From Trichostrongylus colubriformis (lineage: Eukaryota > Nematoda > Chromadorea > Rhabditida > Trichostrongylidae), in contig OZ022261.1 in assembly GCA_963978905.1 (NCBI GenBank), positions 38,148,130 to 38,212,129 on the forward strand: a stretch of DNA of 64,000 bases. Reading direction: 5' to 3'. The notes under the pieces were generated by a model. The model saw only the letters and a list, made by a program, of their open reading frames with translations. It was not told the DNA's origin and did not search any database. The translations under genes and the position numbers were made by a program. The stretch's first letter is position 1; every line of letters begins with the position of its first letter. Below, one piece after another: positions 11,301 to 23,300 of the stretch.

Positions 11301-14300
11301 AACTTCTTCACCAAATATGCTGAAACTCCGCCCGAAGGTTAGTTGGGGTGCAGAACACGGACGGATATGACACCCGTTTTTGGCGTCGGCGTCAATTTGG
11401 TACAATTGCACCAGGTTGGTGCAACAGCTCATTTTCTCACCAAAATCACTGAAACTAAGCCCAGAGGGGTTACTTGAGGTGCTGACAACGAATATGACAT
11501 CCGTTCGAGGCTTCGTTTAGTTCCACTGTTGTGACAATATAGTGGAGGCACCCACTGCTCGCGCATGCCTAAGCCTTGAAAAGAAAGGTAATCCTCCCAT
11601 TCTTCTTCAAGGCTTGGGCGAAAATATACGTTTGAGTGTGCAAACTTACGATTATGGGATAGTATCAGGTGAAAGACGACAGTAGGACGATGATGCCCCG
11701 CCTCTCGGTTACATTAGCAGCACTACAGCACAAATGAACAAGGCTGGCGTCTTCTTGAGCCAAACGGCGTCCGCATCACAAGTTAAAGTCATATCCGTAA
11801 TCTGCATCCCAAACAACACCCATGAGCGAAGTTTCAGCGAAAATTATTCTTTTAACCAACTCGAGGTGTTTGGGGGAGTGATAGTTGAATAGTGCCACAA
11901 AAAGTAATTAGAAAATGCTTCATCGCACGAAACAGATGATCATAGAACAAACTTATGTGATGCCTATCCTAGCGGCACTTTCCAATTACCGAAAGCGTAG
12001 GGTGCTAATGTAGTTGGAGAGGGCCCCGGATCGTCGCGCTGTTAATCCTTACTCGAAACCATTCTACAATCATCAGTTTATATTCTCGAGCATATATTTT
12101 TACCTAAGGCTCACTTTGAGAGAATAGCGGCCCCCCTCAAGTAAGAAATTGGCTTAAAACCCAGGCAAAAATAAAGCCGGTTGCCAAGCACAATGGAGTG
12201 GCCCCTCCCCAGCTACTATATTAGTACCGACTAGACTTCGAGCACAGTGGATAGGCACCTCCCTTAACTACACTGACGAAAAAAAAAAACAAAAAAACCA
12301 TCAAATACAAAGAAAATAAAAAATTGCCGCGTGGTACAGTGGCAGCCACACATGGCGACAGGAGAGCGCCGGCAGCAATCGATCCGGTCCGCACACGCCA
12401 TTTTTCGAAAACAGGCGCGGTCGCGGATGTATTAATAATTCAATATTCACTAAACGTTAAATAAGTTCACGACATCAGTTATGTTTTCAGTCAGAGACAT
12501 TTAGCAGAATTCCACTCACTACTTCCCTCATAGTGAAATACCTAGCACTGCTTCCATATTTATCCAACAGCTAGTAGTAGTGATCAAGGAACTAACTGCA
12601 AGAGAACATTTTCGAGCTATAAGATTTTTAGGATAAGTGAGATTTCGACTTGATTCGAAACAATGCACTAAGACCCGACGTCGTCTAAACCGTTCTGGAG
12701 CTAGAACATTTCTCACCTTTCCACTGCTCTTTATTCCTTTCATCACACAAAGGTAGATCAACAGCCAAGCCACAATCAAAGATATCGTAATATGCTGATT
12801 GAACCCTCCCAATTCGCCTATTTTCCTGAAATAGAAGAAGGGAAAAATCGCACTTGTGAGGCTGAGCACACTTTCACACCTCATGGCGGCACGTTTGAGT
12901 AACTGCAAACATAGAAATTTCAGGGTAAAACTATTTAAGTATCTTAACACACCGATTAGGGGGTACTCCTTTAGGTTCAAAAAAGCAGGAAAGACGATGG
13001 ACAAAAAAAGCCTAGGAGAAGAAAGCTAATTTACAGAACCATTGCGTTGAGCTTAGCATACCAGGCCAAAACCACCAATCCTTTGAAGAAAGAGATTGCT
13101 TGCCAAGTAGCATTCCTCCTACATAGTTTATGTACGTTGTCCAACAGCAAGTAAATCAGGACTAACGCAGTAGGGATGCACTTTACTGTGCTCGGCGTCC
13201 GGCACTATTTCTGCCTGGGCTTTTAGCCTAAGTCTTAGTTTAGGGGTAAGCCCCCACCTCTCCGAAGTAAGGCAAAAGTAAGTATATACACTTGAGCATA
13301 CAAACTAATGATTCTAGAATGGCTTCGCGTGCGGGACGACAGTACGACAACAATGAGAGCCTCTTCCCCCAACTCCATGAGCACTAGAAAAATTTTTGTA
13401 GGGTGTCCTGCAATCGCAAAATTTCTGAATTCACGAACCCTGTTGTGTCGAGAGCCTGCCTGTTCCAAAAAAACATGGTAGTTGATGAAGACATTGCACA
13501 CTCCCTATTTACCGTTCCATTTTCGCTCCGAGGACACTTCTGAAAAGAGAATCAATCAGCTAAGTGAATCCTCCATCGAAAAGTTTGCACGGGTATATCG
13601 TTATGTCGAATTTTCGCTTTGCGGCGTCACACCCGCGGCGCCATCAGCACGGGTTGCCATAACCGGTTTTGAAGGACTCCCACAACGTAGGCGCATTCCG
13701 TTCAGGACACAACGAGGTGGTACTGTGAGAGCCTTTTGGGGAATCAGTAATCAAATACTTTAAACAGGGTAAAATATGGTGCTATTGCAATGAGGAGTCG
13801 ATATGCACACCTACAGTTTTGCAAGCTTTAATGGAAGCAGGAAGCCTTCCTAATTCAGGCTCAGGCAAAAATAGCGTTCTTAGTGGGATGCCCCCACACT
13901 GTGTTGGGACCTAGAATAAATGTACAGAGATATTTTGAACACATAACGCTCAATAGGCACACCTCGCGATGATCAGATAGGGCAATGTACCTTCTTGGGA
14001 CAGCAGATCGTTGGGTAACTAGTCGGGCTGCACCTTTTTCGCGTTACAACGGCGCACTATTACGGCGCTACAGCTGCTCAATGCACTCCGACGCCACCCA
14101 CTTGAGCCCCCTTATTGGTCAAGTGAGTGAAATGAGTGAGTGGCATCGGAGTGGGTTCGAACAAGTGTAGTGTCGTGTTAGCGCACCGTGGCGACGCGAA
14201 AAAGGTGCAATCTGACTAGTTACCCGAGGATCTACTGTTTCAAGAAGGTAAATCGATCCATCTGTTTATCGCGAAGTGTGCCTATGAACACTTCAAACAA

Positions 14301-17300
14301 TAAGAAATAACTGGAACACTTCAAACTAAGTAGAAACAGTCTATCGTACATAAAAAGACAGCGAATTACTGTACAAAAAAATTTAAAAAAAAAACAAGAA
14401 CAATCCTAATCAGTTAATAATTGATTCAGGTTAAGGAATAACTTGAGGGAAAACACGCGATCGCACGCGGCGAAAACAACTTGAACACGCCGTGAGTGGC
14501 CGCGTGTAAAATTCGACGTAACGATGCATACCCGTTGGCGGAAGTAACACGTCCTCAGGCTTTCGATACAATATAGGAGAACGCCCGAGACCCACTGATA
14601 TTCGAATGAACAAGGAAGAAACGCTAGAAGACGTAAAGCTTGGGTCTCACAAAAAATTAGATCATTCATCGCTATTTGCTTCCTTCTTCCTCGCTCAGTG
14701 CGGAAATAATATGCTTCTGTACTTCGTCTATGCCACAGTGTCGTTCAGTGGCTGTACGACTGCAAATCGCGTCCCCCACCTTACTTTGACAAATGAGCTC
14801 GTGCTCAAATGACACGAATGTAAGGAAAAGAGGGTATTACGTAGAAACAAACTGTACAGCGTTCATGACTTCATGGCCGAAGCAGATGAGTGCCAAAAGT
14901 CATGTGTCATTCATATGGACCACTTGGTTTTTAAGTCTCTTTATGATGGATTAGCCCTACCATATTTCTCGTGTTCTTCATAAGAGACACGAAAGAATCT
15001 AGGTTGAAAATTGAGGTTAGAGGTCAGCAATCGGCAAAGGATTTCCCGGCGGCAATGTAGTTCAGGGAGGATAATCATAGTCGCGCTATCGCCCCCACTC
15101 GACACCGTTCTGGAATAATCATTTTGTACACTCGAATGGATATTTCTACCTGAGCCTTACTTGATGGGGGTAGTGGCTTCTCCCCTGAACTAAGGCTTAG
15201 GCTGGAAGAATAGTGAAAAACAGCACCGGCCGCTGAACAGCGTGGAGTGCCCTCCCAACTACATAAGCACCGACTCCTCATGGTCCTATGTACTTGTTCA
15301 TAGAGGTCCTCTTTTGCCATCGTTGTTTCGGGCTTTTTCATTATGCTTCTGTAGAAGGTGGATGTGCATGAAGTATATCTCATCTTCTTGAGGAATGTTC
15401 GACATATTTGTCAATACACCGTCAAAAGGTCTACATTTTGCCTTTGCATTTCTTCGGAAATCAATGGTCTATGAAAACGGTGTATAACATTCAGCAGTCG
15501 TCCGCATATTCGCCCATGAGACAACGTAATTACACTACAGCATGCAGACTATAGCAGCTCTTTTAGAAAGCTCAATTTTTTTGCGCAAAAAACAACTCTA
15601 CTGCAGGTTGAAGTGGATGCGATACCGGGAGATGCGCTCCAGAGTCGATTTATCTAGGTGTGGGGCTACGGTAATTGTCGGAAGTACGCAAATGCGCGTA
15701 TGCGTGTGTGTTTTTGCGTATGTAAAGATCTTGATAAGAAATATACTAGTATTACGGGATCTGACATCATCAGATCGAATAGGAGAAGATAGCATTATCG
15801 CGAAACACCATTTGCATAGAAACTTATTTTGGAAAATATAAGTGAACATGCTGATGATGTTCCTTCAACAAAAACATAGTGATAAGTATTGCTCCATCTC
15901 TGTCCCGGGAGTGTGTACAAAGTGGTTTGAAGGAGAGTTCTCGCACCTATAGTGCGAACCGTTTGCGCCCATGGTCGAAGCAAAAATAACGAGATGCGAA
16001 AATCAAAAGGACATGTGATGCTCAAAATCTGCTTTAACCGTAAATAAGGTCAAAAAATTAGAGAATAATCTGACCAGAAGAGGAAAGTAGATAGGGCACA
16101 GTTCAACTATCACTACCCCAAACACCACGAGTTGTTCAAAATAAATAATTTTCTCTTAGCAGATCACTGACATTCGATATAACATTCGTTTGAAGAGCTG
16201 ATGTCGTTCAGTCCCACTATAGGGAGCGTCACGGTGTGCCCACTAAATTCGGGCACTACTCAATTGCTTTTTCAATTTGTTTTCACCAAAATCGCTAAAA
16301 CTTGGCTTATAAAATTTGTGGTGTTAATCACAAATATGGCATTCGTTCGAGTCGCTGATATCATTTAGCGCCTCGAACAGATTCAGCGGTGCTAACGTAG
16401 TACGGGGCACCACACTGCGCCACCTACTTCGCCTGAGCCTGAGGAAGGAAGGAAGCCGTCTTCTTCACCAAAGTACAGGCAAAAATATACGCCTGACTGT
16501 GTAGACTGATTGCAGAATAGTATCAGGTGGAAGGCGGCAGCGAAAAATGACGCTTACCCACTATGTACATAAAAAGGATTAACTACTACAGCACATGAGC
16601 AAGACTGACGCCATCTTGAGTTAAATGGCTAAAAACGAATGTCATATTCGTGATCAGCACCCCGAAGAAACCACTAGATGACAATTGTAAAGGGGATTGG
16701 TGACAAGTTGCTGCAATGACATGGTACGGGGCACCACACTGCGCCACCTACATGGCAACTGCATCAAACTGCTCTAACGCTAAAAATGGATGTCATATTC
16801 GTGACACCTCAAATAACCTTCATAGGCGAAGTTTCAACGAATATCACTTTTTGACCAACTCGCGCTGTCTGGGTTAGTTATAGTTGAATGATGCCTATTT
16901 TTCCCTTAGCCTCAGGAAAAGGGAAACTTTCTGTCGAACCGCCTCCTGTCAGGGAAACCCACCAGCTACGTTCTATCGCGCCGGGGTTACCGACTGGCGG
17001 AATGCCACGCCGGCTTGGCGCGGCGTGGCATTCTGCATAGGGGTCTTACCTGCGCTCGCCTCACTCGTTCTGCCACGTGGGATTCCCCTTGACTTGGTAA
17101 CAGTGCCCTTACAAGCTCTACGCTGACAAAGAAAGATGACTACGATGCACCTTCCTCTACGGTAGCGCACCCTACGGCTAAACCACATAAACACAAAAGA
17201 ACACTTGCCCCACGCGAACCACATAAACACAAAAGAACACTTGCCCCACGCGAACATGTTATACGTGATCAGGATGAATAAAAATGATTTCGGTTATCTT

Positions 17301-20300
17301 TCGGTATTTCCACGCAACGGCATACTCGAAAACCATAACTCCATCATATTCCATGAGCTACGTAATAAGCAAACATGCGACATGCAATATGGGGCGGACC
17401 AGTGCTCAGTCATACTACAGGGAAACGACGAGACACCAGCCCGCTGGCGATTAGGGCAACCTCGTAAAGAGGTAATCGGTCCCTCCAGTGGTTACTGTTG
17501 GTCCTTGTGGCTCCCACGGCCCTCAATGCCCTTGCTCCTGTCCGCTCCTCTCGTCCTCGGAAATATGTCGTACGTCGAGGGGTGCTCGAGAGTCGTACGG
17601 TGGCGGAGGAGCGTCGATGGCGCGGAGGAAGACGAAGCGACCGCACGGGAAGACGGCGGAGAGTGGCCTCGCGACGGATGAAGACAATTCAGAACCAGAC
17701 GGCCGCGGAAGAATCGAAGTACCAGAGCGCAATATTCGTGTCGGGACCAGCGCGGCTCGCAACAATGGGGTGCCTTTGCTACTGAAGTCGTACGTAAGTC
17801 ACGACATATCCTACTATACATATTGGATAATGCCAAACATAACTATACATATTGGATAGTACATATTGGATACTATACATATTGGAATCGAATGTTTCCA
17901 GAAGAAACAAATCATGATTTCGAGATATGGTTGGATGTGTCACGAAAGAGGCTTTCGAACTGGTCACGAATTTTGTAAAGATCTCTCATGTATGTAAATG
18001 TCTCTCAAATTGCATATTTTGATTCGTACATTTCCAGGCATAAATATAACAGTGAGCATTATGTGGATATTTAATTTGTTCCTCTAATTACTTGACCTTA
18101 ATTACGATTTGAGACTTTCTTACCAGACCTCTTGATCTCGCACCTCGTTAGCGTTTCTCCGCACTATACAGTCCATTTCCCAACGCCTGGCAGGGCGAGG
18201 CCTACGGACCTGGATGAACTGTATCGATCTCTCTCACCTCGCCACACACTCGCACTCTCGCCACGTACTCTCACTCTCGCCACTCACTTAACTCCGTAGG
18301 CCACGCCCTGCCAGGCGTCGGGAAATGGACTGAATATGCGAAAATTTTTACTTGTACCATTTGGTATCCACTCCTGTACCGGACACCAATCGAGTGCACT
18401 TGCGGGTGGTATGATAGACTTTCCCTTCCTCAAAGACACCAGGAGGGGGTAATTTTGGCTTACTGTAGAACAGACGTAGTGTGGACGAGTTTGAGCGGCC
18501 GCCATTGCACAAACTCGCCAATTTGACGCCTTGGCATGGTGCCAAAAGAAGATGGTTCTATTATAGATTTGTTTTTCCTTTTAGTTTTTACTTTGTTCTT
18601 TCTTATATTGTTTCTAGATGTACTTACGGGTCAAATAAAGTCGGGGGGGGGGGGGGGGGGGAGACGCAAAATTTTCACCCACGTCAAAGCTTCTTTTCCT
18701 TCCTATGGTTAGGCTAAAGCAGATGAGACCTATGCTTTGACAGATGCTTTTTAATGTGGGAGGAGGGGTATCAATTTTAGCCTAAGCCTAGTAAGGGAAA
18801 GGAGCTTCGACGTTGCGACGTTGCGTCAAGTAAAGTCGGGGGGGGGGGGGGGAGACGCAAAGTTGCGTCTCCCCCCCCCCCCCCGACTTTACTTGACCCT
18901 TCTGAGATTTTCAGGTGTATAGAAATGCTTAATTAAGAAGATCCATAAGTAAACAAGTGAAATATGTCACTAGAAACCAGTCTAAAGAGGAAATAATTCA
19001 AAAATAAGGTTATATCAGGCCGAAGACAAGCTTTAAAATGAACGAAGCGTGGCTCGGCCATGTAAGCTTGCAGTTCGGACGGAAGCGCGCCCTGGGGGCA
19101 AATAGCGCCCCATGGTGCGTTTTTCATCGTCGGTTTTGTTACACATTGTATCTACCGAACCCATATGTTTGTTTTCAGACGCCATTGTTTTTGTAAACGT
19201 TATTCCGCCCTTGCCCCCCTCCCGGTGCCTTTAACAATCCAAAGCAAAGCAAGCTAGTCCAGATGCTGGTTATTAACCTTGACCACATTTCCACTCTCGA
19301 TTCCGCCCATTTTACGTTAGTGCTGATCTAGCAATGTTTAAAATCTCGTGGCAGATAATTCTAACAAAGTGAGTAAGCCAATACACCATAAGGTAGTCAG
19401 CATTGACCTCATTTAACCAATGACACTTATTCTATTTCTAGTCGAAGTCGAAGTCAACACACATGCTTTATGTATGCATATGGCCATTGCCCACTCAGTG
19501 CTTCTGCGTCGCTTCCACGAGAGTCGCCTCAAACAAGTGCTTTCACTGAATCAGTGTTGTGAAGCGTCTATAGGCACCTCGTCACATCCTTTAGGATTGA
19601 AATGCTCAGAAAATTATTCAACCTGATTCTGAACAGTTCCTCATAAAGCAGAAAATAATAAGAACGGTTGAAATATGAGCACAATAAAGAACTCACTCCC
19701 CACGGAAGATCGAGCGCAAACGACTCTTTGAGGTAGTACAAACACCAGGTGATGATCACATTGTAATAAAGAGCAACCAGATAGGAAACAACAGCGGCTG
19801 ACACACCAAGACCTGAAAGTGAAAGACACAACGATTCATTTATCTGGATGCTATCCATAACTGCATCAAGCATTTGATTTCTATTGCAGCAATGAGTCTC
19901 TTATGAAACTAATTCAACCCTGAATATATTTTATATCAGACGCGTGGGTCAATTAAAGAAGGGGGACGCAACTTTTCAGCGAAGTTGAAGCTCCTTCTCT
20001 CCATAGGTCTGGGCTGCAATTCATATCCCCTCCTTCTACATGAAAAAGCATCTGCCAAAGCATCTTTTTAATCTGCTGTAGCTTAAGCCTGGGTTAAGGT
20101 AAAGGAGCTTCGAAATCGGTGAAAATTGTGCGTCTCCCCTACCTCCTGACACCGAACAATCCAATCAGTTTTGCTATGTTAGGAATCGCATTCTGGTGTT
20201 CGATTGCGTATGTAGTGAGTAATACAATTTGCGGTCTTATTCACTACTATCATATTAATGTAAAGTTGTAGCTTTCAGAGATGGAATTGAAGGCAGTGAT

Positions 20301-23300
20301 AAGAACAAATCGGTGTGGAGGTGCTGAAAATGTAAGCCGAGGTGCGCAGTAGTATGAATGTGTAGAAAAACAAACTAAAACGGTGAAAAAGAACTAAGAC
20401 GCTCTTCCTGCCCTTGAGTCTCAAAAGGGGTGGACTGGGTTGAAAACGTCAGCAGCGGTTGAAAAAGACGTCACCTAAAAGCTTAAAGGAACTCTTCCCA
20501 CCTGGAGTTTTGCCACATACTGCATTCCCAAACCTGCAGCTTTTACATGGGTGTCTTACGGTGCTACTGTAGTTGGGAGGGGGAGGGCACTCATTGTTGC
20601 GCTGTCGTTCTTCACTCCAAAATATATCCTTGAGTATTCTGATGATTCTGCAGTCATCAGAATACTCAAGGATATATTTTTACCTAAGCCTTATTAAGGG
20701 GAGTAGGGGCTTCCCCCTAAACTAAGCTTAGGCTAAAAACCTAGGCAAAAATAGCGTCGGACACGGGGCTCAGTGGAGTGCCCCTCTCCCAAAACTATAT
20801 TAGCACCTGACTTACATAAATGGTAAATCAAAGCTTCCCTCATTCATTCCTTTTGCACCCGCGCCCTTCACCATCACTAGCAGGTGGGGTAGAAGCAGAC
20901 GAGGTAAGCAAACCAGACTACAAAGGACGGATGGGGTCCACGAGGTCGAATTTCCGTGCAGCCGCGCGCGATGAGCGGCACGGCGGGTGCGAGTGCCAGT
21001 GGCAGGGCATGGCAGCTTTCAAGCGAGGCAGTGTGGCCTGAGTGGAAAGCGCAGACGTGACGCAGTCACGCTCGGCCGGGCGACCAAGGCCAATCGATAC
21101 GGCGAGTCGTACGGGGGCGCCGCGAGTGAAACGCCGCGAAGCGAAAATTCGACCTCGTGGACCCCACCCACAAAGGACGGGTGGGGGTCACGAGGTCGAA
21201 CTTCCGCGCGGCTGCGCGCGATGGGCGGCGCGGCGGGTGCGAGTGCCGGTGGCAAGGCATGACAGCCTTCATGCGAGGCAGTGTGGCATGAGTAGAAGCG
21301 CAGACGTGACGCAGTCACGCTCACTCATTCTCCCACGGGCAATCGATACGGCGAGTCGTACTGGTGGCGCCGCTAGTGCACCGCCACGAAGCGGAAATTC
21401 GACCTCGTGACCCCCACCCACAAAGGACAGTGACTCTCGCGCAAATGCCCTACATCACCCTTCCACAGTAATCCACGCCTATTTTTCAGCGCAATTGCTC
21501 AGGATTCGTAGCTTCACTGCTTTCGGTCATTTTTTTACATCCTCACTCATCTTGTACTCGTTGTTGAGCCTGTGAGTCGCGCGTACTCCGTGCGCATTGC
21601 TGGGGAGGGAAGCCTCGATGGGGGCTAATAAGGGGTGTCGCCAAAGTTGCTGAGCTTGCGACATTGGGGTGGACTGCGACCCCTTACGCAGTTAAATCGA
21701 TGCACCAACAGTAGCGCGACTCGAAGACAAGAAAGGTTACGTGGTAACCGCCAAAAATGTCGCCAAACATCTCCTCTTGGAAACGACAACAACGGCCGCT
21801 TAACATTGAGTGGTTGGGCAGGAACCGGAGGGGAGCAATGGAGCACTGATGCCTCCAATCATGCGTAGTACATTCCGTGGGTACTGGTTTGCTTCCTCGA
21901 TGCAGGCGGCCGAGGGCTAAGCCAGCCGGCCATGACCGCTGGCCCGCCCTACGGGCAACTCTTACAACCAGTGCGACTCGCAGTGCTGCGGGATCGTGAA
22001 AGAAGCCCAAGCCGCGATTTTTCAAAGCGAGTTTCGCCACATCACCTCTTTCGAATTGGAATGTTTGTTTTCAGAGAGAAAACAGCTCTTCCTAATCCTC
22101 ACTTTCACTTCTCCCCGGGTGTAGGTTGGGACACATGGATTTCAACCTCAGCCTGCGGCCCTGTGACAGCCTGCGGCCTTCAGCTCAGTCACATAGGTTA
22201 TTTGAACAATTTGTTCATGTAAATGCTATTCTCCGTACAAATTTATTCCGTTGTATTCGTGAGTCGGTGAAGCCACCGCGACATAATACTTGGAATGAAG
22301 GTAAATTCCCAAATTAAGAGGAAATCATAATAAAGCTTCCTTCCTTAATTCTGAGAAGATACAGTCTGTTAAAGTCAAATGTCACTCCTAGTTTCCTTCC
22401 TTAATTCTGAGAAGATACAGTCTGTTAAAGTCAAATGTCACTCCTAGTTTCAGTACTCACTCGCTTTTCAAATATCTCTAGAGAAAACTGCCACAGAGAA
22501 CGCGTTAAAGGGATGGCCATGGTCATCGCTTGACTTGGCGGACCTGTTTACCGTGTGTCCCAACTGCCACCCCTTTACCCCAGATGGTGCCTCTAGAGAT
22601 ACCGTGAGGATTAATTTTGGCAGATTGTGTGATACGAAGTCGAGGTGCTCACTGGTGCAACAGTAAAGAAAGAACGGAAGAAACGACACCCAAGAAATAA
22701 GGAAGCAAAAGCCCATCCTCATCCCTTCCCTTTAGGCCCTGAGGGTAAATGCAGATGGCACCACTAGTGGCTGCACCACTAGTGGCTGAGGGTAAATGCA
22801 GATGACACGACCAAGCCAAGCAGCTGTGAACGTTATTCACCCTCGCAGCAAATCGGCAAACGAGGCCGCTATAGAAACCATAAGGCGAGTTTTTCAGTGC
22901 GAGTTCCGCCTCAGCTCATCCCTTCAGAGCTCGGATTTACATTTACAGAGATTATATCTTCCCAGTTCACATTTTCTCCGTACCCCTAGCGGTACCTCAA
23001 AATCGATGGAAAGGGGTCTCGACAGCCTCATGATACTGCGTACATGAATTATTTTGGTAATTTACAATGCAACTGATTTTGCTTACTATTCGGTGCAAGT
23101 TAGGGCTTGTGAATGTGATTTGTGAGAAATTGCTATCCTAATGGTGGCAATACTGGGCCAGGAAGCACGGAATGATAAATGGGGTGTATACTGGGTTGGA
23201 GATGGGGAGATCATGATTTTTCCAAAAAATCTTGGTAATCCGCATCGATTACCCCTTCGTCAGCGATTGTCAGACTGATGCATTGAGCCGATGACTTGTT

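Noticed and set aside
12528..13004. Single 158-codon minus-strand open frame
   Set aside because: Only 12717-12825 within it is coding (SLC6 TM4); the rest is flanking intron read through the splice sites.
17205..17859. Overlapping long open frames on both strands in a GC-rich segment
   Set aside because: At least six frames overlap across 17410-17860, with Arg/Pro/Ser-rich low-complexity products and no splice or domain evidence; this is a composition effect.
20987..21410. Open frames of 90-120 codons across the 250 bp tandem repeats
   Set aside because: They follow the repeat unit, occur on both strands, and encode Arg/Ala/Gly-rich strings with no recognisable domain.
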